From assembly GCF_026212465.1 (NCBI RefSeq), contig NC_080049.1, positions 22,154,565 through 22,218,564 of the forward strand: a DNA stretch of 64,000 bases. The letters run 5' to 3'. The DNA comes from Amaranthus tricolor (Eukaryota > Streptophyta > Magnoliopsida > Caryophyllales > Amaranthaceae). The number at the start of each line of letters is the position of its first letter. Position 1 is the stretch's first letter. The position numbers were made by a program, and so were the translations under genes. The notes below the pieces were generated by a model that worked only from the letters and a program-made list of their open reading frames with translations, did not search any database and was not told where the DNA came from. Below are positions 47,791-59,985 of the stretch, piece after piece.

Positions 47791-48155
47791 CACTACAACG
47801 AACTTAACTTTTTACGACATTGGATTTTGTGGCATTAAAAAATGCCACTGATTTATATTTTTAGTCTAATAATTATTGGTTTATATTTTAAGTTCCATTA
47901 CAATGTAATTTAGCAACACTTAATTTAATTTTTAGTTGCAAATATAATTGTTACTATAGTCTATGATGATGTTTATAAGAAATGTCACTAGATCCTATGT
48001 CGCAAAAAGCTTTAGTGTGATTTTTTTATTATGCTGCTAAAGGGTCTAATAAATGTTACTAAATCCTCTATTTATACTATTAGAAATTTGAAGTAGTAAC
48101 ATTTAAATTAAATGTCGCTAAATATATCCCACTAAAAGCAAATTATGTTGTAGTG
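47791..48155. mobile_element. CACTA-type MITE, copy 3 (best preserved ends)
   Basis: Starts CACTACAACG and ends GTTGTAGTG; 365 bp, flanked by TCT at 47788-47790 and 48156-48158. The CACTA start and 3-bp duplication place it with En/Spm elements. No coding capacity. Confidence 0.85.
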
Positions 48156-48599
48156 TCTACGACACCTATGTCCATAAGGTTGCTAACAAAGGTGCCTAAC
48201 TCACCATAATTAGTACACAGTGGCAATTCATTCACCGGGTGGAAAATTAGGGCTTATTCATAGACGTAAGGTCCTTCTTAGCTTATTTGAACTAGTCTTA
48301 GAGTCTTTGCTTGCCTTTTGTGAATGCTTGTAGTGCTAAAGATATCGTACCTGAGGAAATGTGAAAGAATATGTATCTATTGCATGGACTGTTCATTAAA
48401 TGTTGCCAAAATCCTACTTGTCAATTTTACTGATTTGCAATGTTATAAAAGTCATGATAACTTAGCCTCATGTGTGTGTGGCTTGGCTTAGCACTCCGAT
48501 GGAAATAGAGGGTAGCTATGAAGGATGAATTGCCAATGCACGTAGACGTCTCCTACTCGAGTGGTCCCTTGGACGTCTCGAGGCCTTGTTATTTATAAT

Positions 48600-49348
48600 T
48601 AGTATATTGTTGTTGTCATGAGTGTAAATAGATTGTTAAAACTCTGGCTGAAGGCACGTTTGACCGTCTTTTTGTGTGAAAATCGTACTGTTTTTATGTC
48701 TGAATGTTTGACTAGAGAGCTTAATTGTACTGTTCTAATGTCTATCTCCACATTATTAGACTCAGGAGCTGGACCCCAAACATCAGAGTTAACCGAAGTA
48801 AACAGTTTTTATACTATAGGTCATACTCAAGTGTGTTTATGACTTTTAGCTAGGACACACGCTTCACAATTCAAGGGTATGTTACAATTATTTAGAAATG
48901 GGAAGAGACGTTTTAGGTACCCTAGTGAAGGATGGCCTAGACAACGATGTCATATCCACAATTGATGATCTGGAGACCCATGAGCAAGCAAAGTGTGACC
49001 CTTTTGGGTCGCCTCTTCCACATAGTACAAGCCTCCCCTTTCAGTACCACGTCCAATGAATTTCCCTGTCCGAGCATCCTGCACAATACAACCAGTGGAA
49101 GACATGAGAGCAGTACAATTAAGCTCTCTAATCAAGCATTTAGTAGGCCTAGCATGAACAAACAAAACATGTGGAGATAGACATACACTACATAAAGGAG
49201 AAACTTGAAAAGAGACTCAGTATCCCACATGTAAAATTTGAAGATTAACTAGCCGATATTCTTTTAAAAGTTGTCACAGCTGAAGCTTTTGAAAGTATTT
49301 TATCCAAGTTAGGCATTGGAGATCCTATGACCTAACTTGAAGGCGAGT
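48600..49348. pseudogene. Ty1/copia pol remnants on both strands
   Basis: Minus strand 49165-48950 reads DARTGKFIGRGTERGGLYYV then QLW, the segment just before the HRRLGH of copia GAG_pre-integrase. Plus strand 49160-49337 reads EIDIHYIKEKLEKRLS, HVKFED, then AEAFESILSKLGIGDP, the end of copia RNase H. The two pieces point in opposite directions, so this is a rearranged remnant. Stops interrupt both. Confidence 0.65.
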
Positions 49349-49560
49349 GTAGAAAAGTGCATAAATTAGGCAGTATATCATTTTCTAATTATTTTTAGTT
49401 TATTTTGTTTCCTTTTTTTACTTGCTTTATTTGTGTATATATTGAGATGTAAACATCATTAAAGAGATCAATACAAATATAGTATTCAAAACCAAAACTA
49501 TCTTAATTCCACTTAATTCTTTTCTTCATTAGCCTCCTGTAGAGGTTACTACTATGTCTA
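49349..49560 (+). mobile_element. likely copia 3' LTR start
   Basis: Follows the RNase H end and a short purine tract (TTGAAGGCGAG), beginning TGTAGAAAAGTGC. Its 3' limit is unclear. Confidence 0.4.
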
Positions 49561-49599
49561 GTGGGGGTGTTGTAACAACCTAGATGGATGTCAGGAGGC

Positions 49600-51379
49600 T
49601 GGAACTGGTACGAAAGGTGCCATATTTCTAGCCCATACAAGACAGATAATGCTTTTATAATGAACCAAATATTTCTTCCAACTCTTTTTTTAAGGATTAC
49701 ATTATTATATAATGTTAAATATTTCTCTAACTATATACTATTATACACTATTATAACCAAAAATAGAGTTAATGTTGTGAATGAGTTATGATATTTGGTG
49801 AAGAACAATTACAAAACAAATGTAAAGAAGACAGCCCAAAAATAGAGCACAACAATGGAGAACAAGAAACACAAGATAGATGAGGTATCTAAGGATACCT
49901 CCTCCTCAAACAAGAATTACTTTCATTAATATACTCAACAATTAAGTTATCAATTAAGCACAAAATCACACATTAACAATATAATTCATGCTTAATATTT
50001 TAAGGTTTTGATTTTTGGCAATATAATATATAAACAATTCCACAAACAAATTAATAAAAAAATAAACCGCTGCAGAAGTGAGGGGAAATAAAAGAATAAT
50101 GACGGACAACAAAATATATACGGTCCATATACTCACTATAATTCACGAAATTTCCCTTTATTAATGTTGTTATGATTCACACTTTTTCTTCAAATGTATA
50201 AACACCTTTAACTTTATATCACTTTTTCTTCAATAAAATTCCAACTTGCTAACTTTTTTATTTCACCATTAAATGCCTTTGTTAGGACGAATAGGTAACT
50301 AAGAGAAATTTTTTTAAAATTTTATTTAATTAATACGAGAGTAAATAAACTACAAAACAATTGGTTTGCAACTTGCAAGAAGCAAATGGACAAAATAATG
50401 AATTACAAACAAAAGAAAAATTTGATACTCAAGCATAATAAAAAACAACGATTGTGTAAAGATGCTTTTTGTACATACATACACTATTAGAGAGTACATA
50501 CAATATACACTTTTAAGTATTTCTTGAAAATCTTTGCATTTTTGTTTTTCCTTGATCTCTATGTCTTGAGAGATGTAACTAAAACTAAACTTATTTTACC
50601 TTCACTTCCAATTATTTATAACATATTTCATCTGAACTCTTGCTGTCTCCGCTTCGTTTTCTTACTAATAATTATTGAAGATTTTGAAAGCTTCACCAAA
50701 ACGATAGATGCATGAGTATTGTGTCAGATGATTATAGGACTTGTAGTTGACTAACTTAATAGGCCGAAAAGATAAAAATAAATTCTTATTTAAAAAATCT
50801 TTTTTTTAAAAAAAGAATCAAATACAAAAGTATTACACTTTAAAGTATAAGCTCAATGAAAATTTCAATTAGAAATATATTGACGTCAGACTTAAAAATA
50901 TAACATTAAATGATTAAAATATTAAAATGGGTCAAAATGATCGGGTGCCGTTAAGGTTTAACCTTTTTTTCTTTTTTTTCTTTTTTTTTTTTTGTTGTGT
51001 TTTCCAAATTAAATTATTTTTTAAGTTACCATTCAAAATGATAATTTATAACTTATGGGTTTCCGATTGGATTTCGATTCAATTTTAGCTAGATGAAATA
51101 TTGAGAATTCCAGTTGCAATATACAATATTTGCAAAACACACGTGCACATTAATGCACGTTATTCATAATTAGGATCTTTATCGAATAACCATAGAACTC
51201 ATTAAAGAAATAACCTTTCTATTTAATACGTAGCGAATGGCGCTCATTAAAAATTATTTCTCTTATTTATTTTTAAGAATAGCATTGGAATTAAGATTTT
51301 TGAATACAATTACTTTATTATATAATACTAGTATATGTGTTCGGACAATTTATAATTATATTAGTTTTTTTAATTTATA
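49600..51379. other. AT-rich spacer, nothing recognised
   Basis: Long T- and A-rich runs (for example 50960-50995). No gene or complete element recognised. Confidence 0.5.
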
Positions 51380-51755
51380 TATATATATATTCAACAGGTC
51401 GGGTCCGGTCGGCTCGGGTCTAAAATTAAACGGGCAGGATCAGGGCAGGTCAAAGTCCGTTTAGATCCGACCCACTTTGATCCTATTTTTAAAGTTCGTA
51501 AAATAGTTTTTTTTTATTATATTTTATGGCCTATTGGATCGACCCACTTATGTATATAATATCATTTAAAAATATTAAAAAAAGTGGTAAATTTTTTTCA
51601 CAGTTAATTCTTATAATTATCCAACCCGACCCTTTACACTAAGACCCGTTAATAACCCGCTTCCTTATTGACCTAACCCGCTAATAACCTGTTAAAATGT
51701 GACCCGACCCTTAACCAGTTGGGTCGACCCGCCCTGTTAATTACACCTCTAGTTG
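51380..51755. mobile_element. hAT-like remnant with one recognisable end
   Basis: Rich in GGTCGGGTC and GACCCGACCC motifs in both senses. Right end TTACACCTCTA resembles the terminus of 32087-33062. The left end is not recognisable. Confidence 0.4.
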
Positions 51756-52361
51756 TGCTAATCTTTGATTATAAAATTAAATTATTACTGCTAAGAGTCC
51801 TGCTAGCAATCAAATTCCTACATTAGGTTGATTGTGTACATAATTTTTGATCTTATTTCCCTTCTAATACAAAAGATTAAATCAAAATATTTTTACTCTA
51901 TTTAATTCCTCAATTATTGTTGTATGTTCAGTTTATTCATTTACCTTTTTGGATTGATAATTGATTTCCTTATATTAATTCAGATTATCATTTTAATTGC
52001 TTAATCTCATATAATAATGTACTTAAGATAATCTTTATATCATTATACTCTCTCAAAAATTAGAGCCAATTAATTTTTTTAGGTTAACTAATTACTACAT
52101 ATCATTTGATGGTTTAATGATCAAATGAGACATCGTAATATTTAACGGGAAAATTTTGCTCATCAATGATTAAATAAAATGAAATAATTATAATAATTGT
52201 AATAACTATGAACGTAAACCTTATTATTATTTTTTGTTAAATCATTTGTTAGCAACTTTTTGCCGCGAAATGAATATTTTTATAATGAGTTAGCTAAGAC
52301 AGATCATTTATCTAATATAGAATTTATGAGACATTGTGTTTATTAACTAAACACAAATGCA

Positions 52362-52604
52362 TGTGAGAGAAGGGTGTATTTGAGAGAACATCTTAATTGA
52401 GTTGGCTCGGTATTTTTAAAAATATTGTAAGTAGGCATTAAGAATAATGTAACTAGACATTTACAACATTGAAAGTGGGCATTAAAGATACAGTAAGTAA
52501 GCATTAAGGATAATATAAATAGACATTAAGAATACGGTAAGTAGACATTAATCTTTAATGAATTGAATTTGAAATACGTCTCTCAAAGAGACGGTCTCTC
52601 AAAA
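52362..52604. mobile_element. GAGACGGTCTC-type MITE, copy 4
   Basis: Left TGTGAGAGAAGGGTG then TTGAGAGAAC; right GTCTCTCAAAGAGACGG then TCTCTCAAAAG. Body with GTAAGTAGGCATTAAG-like units. 243 bp, nearly the same length as copy 1. Confidence 0.65.
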
Positions 52605-53129
52605 GATGAGCTGTTAACTAAATATCTAATTATCATGTAATTGCTATAATATTATCATTGAAGTAACCGTGAAAATAATAAAATTAAATTATTAGCACCA
52701 AGAGTCGTACTAGTAATCCCAATTTCTATTTTAAGTTGATTGTGTACATAATCTTGTGATCTTATTTCTCAATCGATTAATTTGTTCATATTTTACTATA
52801 TTTGTTTCCTTAATAATTGTTAAATTTTCCAATTTATTCATTTATCATTTTTAGCAATACTATTACCAAATAAAAATTAATCAATTTGTCATGACTCTTT
52901 AGAGGATGACACTTGAAATTTTCAAACATTTATATAATATTGTATGAGTATGAGTTGCCGCCTTCTTTCCATCTTCAAACCATGATTATAGTTCCTATGA
53001 GCAGGATACACCGAGGATGATGATGATGAGTTGTATAATTGTGATTGACTAGTTTAGAGTAAGCTTATAATTGCAATTAGATAGTTTTTTTTTACCTAAA
53101 CTTAAGCTATGAGTCTAAAGATTTAAAAA

Positions 53130-54445
53130 TTTTGGTAAATCATAAAGATATCCCTAAATATACGTAGACTTGAAAAATGGTCGATCTGTCAGATTTGTGG
53201 TCAAACAATGTCAATCGGGTCAACTTCGGATCGCATTGATGGTGTGTCTTTTGTTAAAAGTTCGAAGATTAATTTATTAACTATCTCTAAATTAGGTGAC
53301 AAAGGTAATGAAGTAATATTTATTTAAAATAAATGTGTGTTAAGGATTTGAAATCTAGTAATATTTATATTGTCATCAAGGATCTTAGAGATAACAAATT
53401 TTTTTCTTAATATACTAACAAAATACAAAAAATAAGTCTTTAAGTGTCTTAGCGTGATAATAGAAGAGTCCTAGTTATGACTAGAAGACTTAGGCATGTA
53501 AACAGGTCTGTTTCTGAATTTTCGGTAGCCTAGGACGAGATTAGAAAAAGAACCCTTTATCGCCTTTTAAATTTTATAAAGCAAATCAAATTTTCAATTT
53601 CTAGAAAATTGAAAAATTGCTACTAATAGTAATGTCAAATGCAAAGATAAATGAAAAGTTAGATAACAATCTTTAATTACTCAAATAATACACTTTCTAC
53701 GAGCATTTGAAATTGTAAAGAAAAATTGTAAAGACAATTTTTTAATCACTTAAATAAAACACTCAAATATGAAAGTTTCCCCCTTTTTTCTTGAAATTGT
53801 GAAGAGAATTTATAAGTTTTGCCATTTTTTCTTGAAATCACCATAATAATTAGGAAATGAAAAAGCTTCCATAAAGAGGCACGTAAGTATTCCTAATTCA
53901 TTGCATGTATCAAACATTTATTGTCTTGCCATTAATATCCATTCCCACTATGGTATTATCGTACATTTTTCATTTTTATTTTTATTTTAAATTTTTTTTA
54001 ATATTTAAATTTAAAGACTTAAAGCTACATAATTTTTAAAATATGGGACCCTGGTACTTCGCCCCGTCCGCCCTAGGCCAAATACGAGTCCGCATGTAAA
54101 CATGTATATAGTTTAAAGAAACTATCCTCGAAGAGATTATTTCGTAGCCTTCGTACTTCCTAGAATTAATATTCAACAAGACAAGGTATGAAAAGCATGT
54201 GTTATTGATAAGCAAACAACGAGTTCATTTAAACCTAAAAGATCTTAAGTTGTTATGTTCAACTTGTTATGTTCAACTGGGTCAAACTGATGTTCTTCAT
54301 AGAGGTATTGATGGGTATGTTTTTGCCAAGATTCCAATTTCTCTTTTTCTATATATGGAAACCCTATTAAAAAATATATGTGCCACTCACAGAATTGACA
54401 CAATTACGATAAGATTCAAACCATAAGAAGGGGACCACAAACAAC
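53130..54445 (+). pseudogene. Ty1/copia (Sirevirus-like) pre-integrase remnant, split by insertion
   Basis: Plus-strand frames give DGVSFVKSSKINLLTISKLG (53240-53300), then RRLRHVNMYI across 53480-53504 joined to 54103, then LPRINIQQDKV, KACVIDKQTTSSFKPK (54195-54235). In order these are the end of protease linker, the HRRLGH zinc site and the CxxCxxGKQ segment of copia integrase. Stops are scattered and CxxC is degraded. A 587-bp insertion (53505-54091) interrupts the HVNMY codons. Confidence 0.65.
53505..54091. mobile_element. 587-bp insertion flanked by 11-bp direct repeats
   Basis: GCATGTAAACA occurs at 53494-53504 and 54092-54102. Removing the insert and one repeat restores the copia reading around HVNMY. 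The insert begins GGTCTGTTTCTG and ends AATACGAGTCC; a CCTAGG motif lies near each end (53530s and 54073). An 11-bp duplication suggests a Mutator-like element, but inverted ends are weak. Confidence 0.65.
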
Positions 54446-54619
54446 ACAAAGCCCAGATTGATCATTGTATGTGGACACCACCATTGAATCCTAGTTGTTA
54501 AATGAACTACTAACTAATAACTCATCATGCTCTCTTATTAAGAAAAACAACCCAAAATGTATTTGTGGATCTAGGCAAAAATCCTTTACCCACTCAAAAC
54601 GAACATAACAGTAAATAGA

Positions 54620-54945
54620 AAGGTAGAGTCACTTGGATTTAGATCAACTGATGAAGATTATGTAGGTAGTAGACAGTCAGAAGAAAGTAGTGAGGATGTG
54701 GAGTTGGTTGATAAGGATATTCTAGGTCAAGATAATGATGTGGTTGAGGATACAAGTGATGATGACTTTTTGCAAGGGAAGGTGTTAAAGGGGATTGTTT
54801 TAGGTTGTTTCAAAATTGTTAGCAGATTCAGCAGAAAGTTGTAGAAGAGTGTTTAGGTAGCCAATCAAAGAATGCAGTGGCGGTTGAAGAAGATCAGCAA
54901 TGTATTACTTTTGAGTATGAGGATAGTGAACAAGAGTAAGACACT
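54620..54945 (+). other. acidic coding-like fragment, not identified
   Basis: Read in frame it gives DLDQLMKIM- or STDEDYVGSRQSEESSEDVE-type sequence with VELVDKDILGQDNDVVEDTS and EYEDSEQE pieces, with frame breaks. Acidic linkers like this occur in MULE-type (MuDR) proteins ahead of the transposase domain, but no transposase core follows. The call stays open. Confidence 0.3.
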
Positions 54946-55801
54946 TCTCCCAACTTGAATGCCTAGCAAACACTTTCACATAAGAAACAAAAGGATTTTA
55001 TCCATCTTATACTCTAATTTTTTCTTTACTTCAACGAAGTCCTGCTTCATCTTCTCCGTCTCCTTCAACTTCAAAACAATTCTTGTTCCTCTGAAAAAAA
55101 ACAATGTATTTTCCATTTGAAAAAAATTATTATCATATATCCTTCAAATAAAACAGAAATAACTTCAGGTATAATATTAAAATAAGTGATTAAATTTCAA
55201 GAGCTTACGGACCAATTAAGACAAGAATAATACAAATCTCCAGTGTTTGCGCTGCATCTCTTCTAACCATACGAAGTTTGGCTTTCAACCGGTGATGACG
55301 CTTCATGCATGGTTGCAATATTTGAACTTTACATATTTCAGAAAGAATGAGATTTAATTCTGCTATGAGTTGACGTCATTGTTGACATTTTTAGAATGAA
55401 TTGAGAAATTATTAATGAAAGAGACAACAATTTCAAGAATAGAGAATCATTCCATATTATTTTTCATTAATTTTTGTTCAGTTACAATAGGTGATTATAG
55501 GTAGTGATGGCCACGGAGCGGGTTACCCGGAACTGAACCGGTCCCAAACCGCTTGAAACCGTCCCGGAATCGAAACCGTTCGCGACAGGTTCTGAAGCGG
55601 CGGGAAAAAGTTGCCGGAAAACCGCCTGAACCGGACCAAAGAACCGCGAGCCGGTTCACCGGACCACAAGTTCCAAGGAGCCGTCCCGGAATCGGGAACC
55701 GGACCTGACCGGTTCACCCGGCCCAACGGTTCCTTGGAACCAGACTCGGAACCGAGCGGTTCTTTGGAACCTATCAAAAACTAGCCGTTAGGGATTATTT
55801 G

Positions 55802-55809
55802 TATAAATA
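55802..55809 (+). promoter_or_regulatory. TATA box of decayed hAT copy
   Basis: TATAAATA at the same place relative to the transposase start as in the full-length element (about 180 bases upstream of ATG). Confidence 0.6.
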
Positions 55810-55989
55810 CTTCACACTTTCAATCATTTTTATTCACAATTCATATATTCTCCTACTATCTCTACTTAATTACGCAAACGCAATTATTCTCTTAATTACA
55901 TAATTAGTCTTTTAATTATTTCTTAATTACATAATTAGTCTTTTAATTATTTATTTATTTCTTAATTCTATTATTATTTCAATATTATC

Positions 55990-57640
55990 ATGTCTTCTTT
56001 TTTGAAAAAAGCCTCTACAAAAATTACTAAAGTGGCAAAATCATTGGAAGGTTCTAACTTCAAAAGAAAGACCACTTCAACTCTGTCGGCATCAACAATA
56101 CCTTTAATTAGTAATCATAATTTTGAACCAAATTATCTAGAAAGGTACGACCAAGAATTATACGATTATGCAGAAGAAGTGGAAAGATAAATACAAATGA
56201 AAGAAGAAGAAGAAGAAGAACAAGAAGAGGAACCAACAACCCCTATTGGCTTACATAGATTTCGACAATCATCAACGAGATCACATCAAGAACAACTACA
56301 ACAACAACAACAACAACAACAAAGACAAGCTCGTGGTAAACGAGTCAATTTCCAAAGTATCGGTTAGTTTTATAATTGTATTCTTCAAAGTAATTAAATC
56401 TTAAATTATTATTTATTTATATATTGTGGTATTTGAGTATGTCCTTATATTTAAATTCAGAAGAAGATGAACTAGTAAGACAACCTTTTCCGACAATGCC
56501 ACCACCTAGTAGTAGAGCTGTTTCACATGGTCGTATTTCACAAAAGAACCAACCGACAATCCAAATGTTTTCTTATGCACTTGTCAAATTTGTGAAGGTC
56601 AAGGGGTAAAGCCCTTCGTTTCATACAATTTCAGCAGATGTAAATACTTTTTAAGTTTTTATACATACATGACATTTATATTTTGTAAATCAAGAATGTA
56701 TTAAAAATTTGTTTATTGTGTTTTGTGAATACGTGTTAGGTGGTGGTACGGGATCTTTTAACAAACATTTTTTCATATGTTTACGAACCAAACGTCCACT
56801 TAGTAATAAGTGAATGTATTACTATTTTTTATCATCTTATTAAACATTCGCATGATGATACTAATATATTTTTAAAGCCGATTCTTGCAGATATGATGGA
56901 TAAGTGGAAGACGTATTTTACTGATTTTCCTTTTATTTATGTAATTGCGATAATTTTAGACCCATGTTTTAAGACGGAAATCCTTACTAAAGTAATTGGA
57001 TTTTACTACCAATCATTAGATCGCCCGCCTAGTGATGTACATAATTATGTTAGAAATTGTAAAAAACTTTTAGCAGAAGTTTATGATTACATATTCTAGT
57101 GTATATAACCCAAGTCGCGATACGTTTAGGCGTGCTAGCGTCTCAGGCATGTCCCACTTATTATAATCCCGTAATAGCTAACATAATAAGCCAAGATGAT
57201 AGTATTGTAGGACCATCTTCTTTCTCACCCTCCGCTTCATATTTAGAATTAGATAATTATCTTAAACATCACTTTGAAATTGACCAAGGTAGCTATGATA
57301 TTTTTAGAATGATGGAAAGAAAAATCCATAAAATTTCTCATTTTATCGAGAATTGCAAAGGATATCCTTGCAATTCCTACTTTTACGATTGCATCGGATT
57401 CTGCTTTTAGTGCAGGTAGAAGAGTTCTAGTAGAAAAGAGATCTCGTCTTGCTCCACATACTATTCAAATATGTGTTTGCAAGAAAGATTGAGATCAAGC
57501 GGAGCTCCGAACATAGAGACTCAAGAACGATGATGATCCATGGATGATGATGTATACATCTGCATCATCGTCAGGAGGAGAGTCAACGAAAGCATTCAAC
57601 CAACAAGATGATGATGACGAAGAGGAATAGGATCATGAAT
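55990..57640 (+). pseudogene. decayed hAT transposase with large internal deletion
   Basis: Starts MSSFLKKASTKITKVAKSLE like the intact protein, with a stop at 56188. The acidic and glutamine-rich region (QQQQQQ) follows. A BED-finger half (LCTCQICEG-type) is out of frame near 56570, then the intron-like segment. At about 56776 the text jumps from GTGSFNK-equivalent codons to FSYVYEPNVHLVISECITI, skipping roughly residues 190-520 of the intact protein, including both catalytic aspartates. The C-terminal dimerisation region remains (LDNYLKHHFEIDQGSYDIF and SAGRRVL-like codons), with frameshifts. Ends with the acidic tail. Confidence 0.88.
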
Positions 57641-58159
57641 ATCGGACAACAATCAATCAACATTCAACAACTACAAATAAAAGGTATGACAAAGAACTAC
57701 GTGGGCTTTGATTCTTTCGAGATACGTAGGCAGCTTAGTATTCCTTCGAGTACTAGGTTTAAGTCCATTTTCTCCCTCTTTTTTTATTAATCATTTTATC
57801 GTTTCTTATTAATTTATTTTTTTCCTTCTTTTTAGTAAATATTTTGATAACGATGACAAGCAATGAATTTCACTAATAATCAAGTAATCATCAAAGATAC
57901 GTCTGCATTATTATAGTATTTTTATATTATATTTAAAGGAAAAATAAGAATGGAACTGATGGTCTGACTCGCCCGAACCGAGAGTTGGAACCACCGGAAC
58001 CTCCTCATGAACCGCCAAGAAACCGTTTGGAACTGCCCGAAATCGAAACCGGAACGTTCGAATTAGGTTCCACATGGAACCGAAATCGGGTGGAACCGGA
58101 ACCGGATAGAACCGGAACGGAACCGGCCCAACCCGAACAGTGGCCATCACTAATTATAG

Positions 58160-58423
58160 GTAATGATTTTTACATGAAAACCTTAAAATTTAAAGTGATA
58201 TAAAGTTGGAACCTTTAAAGATAGATCAAAATCACAAGTTGTAACTTTTAAAAGCGAAAAACTGAAAGTTCGTACTTTTTAAATCAAAATTTCTTTCTTT
58301 TAATCATCCTTATCTAATTGCTTGCTTAAGAATAGCAAATTGGATGTCATTCAGTTTGATCATTTATATTAAATTTTTAAGTAAATAGTATTTCTTGAAA
58401 CAAAAAGCGCGTTATACCAATTA
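58160..58423. other. spacer between hAT copy and Tourist-like MITE
   Basis: AT-rich sequence with no recognised feature. Confidence 0.5.
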
Positions 58424-58976
58424 CGGCCCGTTTGGTTGATGGTAATGAAGTAATGGGAATGAAATGTTGTAATGGCAATAGTAATGAAGGAATGGATATG
58501 AGAATTGGTAATGAAAATTCTTTTATTTGGTGTGCATGACTAAAGAATGGTAATGGAAGATAATATTCCATTGATTGCATTTGGTTGTTAGTAATAAAAA
58601 ATGGTAATGACTCTTAGTTTAATTATTGTATATTTGTATCTAAAAGCATTATTGTATCTAAATTATCCTATCTAATGATTCTTTTTTTAATAATAATATT
58701 TTTTTGGATAATTACATACATTACCTTTTTTTCTTCATTATTTTTTTTCTTCAGCTCGAAACAACATTACCTTATTTTATTATCACAATAATACTTCATT
58801 ACCATTACATCCTAATACCAGGTTGTTTGATGGTAATAAAAATGGCCCTTTTTGGTAATTTCATTACCTTATTTTATTACCATCCATTACCATTGAAGGC
58901 ATCCAAACAACTAAATTTTTTATTAGTTAATTTTATTACCATTACCGCCCTCTAATACCATGTACCGAACGGGCCG
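58424..58976. mobile_element. Tourist-like MITE, larger copy
   Basis: Starts CGGCCCGTTTGGTTGATGG and ends GTACCGAACGGGCCG. Flanked by TTA (58421-58423) and CTA (58977-58979), one base off a perfect duplication. 553 bp of GGTAATG and CATTACC motifs in opposed arms. Small frames over it are artefacts. Confidence 0.75.
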
Positions 58977-59444
58977 CTAGTAATCACAAATTTGATTTGA
59001 ATAATGTTTAGAAATAACAAATGAGATAAACGAATTGAATGTTAGGCTTTTTTTCTTGCAATAAAATAAAATGTCTGATTGGCTTTTTTGGGCAGGGTTG
59101 GCGTACTATTATTGTTTAACAAGACATGATTACTTGAACAATATTATTGCCAAATTAAATATATTCTGATTTTTGAAATACATGTTCTTATATGAGACCG
59201 TCTTATTATGAGAAGAGCTTATATAATTATTTAATTTCTCTAATTGATCACTTTAAAATTATTAGTAATTATTTTAATATATTAAATATACATAAATTAG
59301 TCCAATAAAACTAATCTTATCAGGACACTATCTCCCTTAAAAAAAAATTGGATTTCTGAAATAGCCGGCCAACTCAAAAAGACAACTTTTGAAACGAAAA
59401 CAAACAACTCATATTCACAAGTAGGCATGGCCACGGTCCGGGTT

Positions 59445-59630
59445 GGTCCGGTTCCGTTCCGGTTCCATCCGGTTCCGGTTCCACCCGGTTCCGGTTCCAT
59501 TTGGAACCTGTCGCGAACGGTTCCGGTTCCGGTTCCGGTTCCGGGCGGTTCCAAACGGTTCCTTAGCGGTTCATGAGGCGGTTCCGGCGGTTCCAACTCA
59601 CGGGACGGGCGGGTCGGACCATCGGTTCCA
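59445..59630. repeat. hAT subterminal array, 3' side
   Basis: Many copies of CGGTTCC, often as GGTTCCGGTTCC runs. Likely transposase-binding sites, by analogy with other hAT elements. All long frames here are artefacts of the repeat. Confidence 0.75.
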
Positions 59631-59847
59631 TTTTAATTTTTTCTTTAAATTTTTGTATAATAAAAAAATACTATAATATCGCGGACGTACCTTTGATGAT
59701 TACTTGATTATTAGCGAAATTCATTGCATGTCAAGTTGTCATCGTTATTGAAATATTTACTAAAATGAATGGAAAAAAATTAATTAATAAGAAACGAATC
59801 AATGATAATGTCGATAAAGATGATTAATAAAAAAAGAGGGAGAAAAT

Positions 59848-59918
59848 GGACTTGAACCTAGTACCCAAATGAATACTAAGCTGCCTACGTATCCCGAAGG
59901 AATCAAAGCCCACGTAGT
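59848..59918 (-). other. tRNA-like / B-box segment downstream of transposase gene
   Basis: Minus strand reads CTACGTGGGCTTTGATTCC, GATACGTAGGCAGC, then GGTTCAAGTCC (a perfect pol III B-box match) followed by a CTCTTTTTTTATT run. The same segment is at 41176-41245 and 57697-57767 in the other two copies. Its role is unknown; a transcript end signal, a fossil SINE or a pol III promoter are possible. Confidence 0.6.
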
Positions 59919-59985
59919 TCTTTGTCATACCTTTTATTTATAGTTGTTGAGTGTTGATTCATCGTTGTCGCTTGTCGGATTGATC

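Larger units (their letters stand above)
55502..58152 (+). mobile_element. older, decayed hAT copy of the same family
   Basis: Ends TAGTGATGGCCAC and GTGGCCATCACTA-like (TGGCCATCACTA), flanked by perfect ATTATAGG repeats at 55494-55501 and 58153-58160. Orientation is opposite to the 59422-63237 element. GGAACCG-type arrays lie at 55530-55760 and 57955-58130. TATAAATA at 55802-55809 precedes the transposase remnant. The terminal sequence differs from the other two copies (TAGTGATGG against TAGGCATGG), so it is an older or sister subfamily. Confidence 0.9.

Noticed and set aside
51237..51464. 75-codon plus-strand frame
   Set aside because: Hydrophobic AT-rich chance frame running into a hAT remnant; no homology seen.
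58377..58955. Frames over the Tourist-like MITE
   Set aside because: They come from the CATTACC/GGTAATG body of the element.
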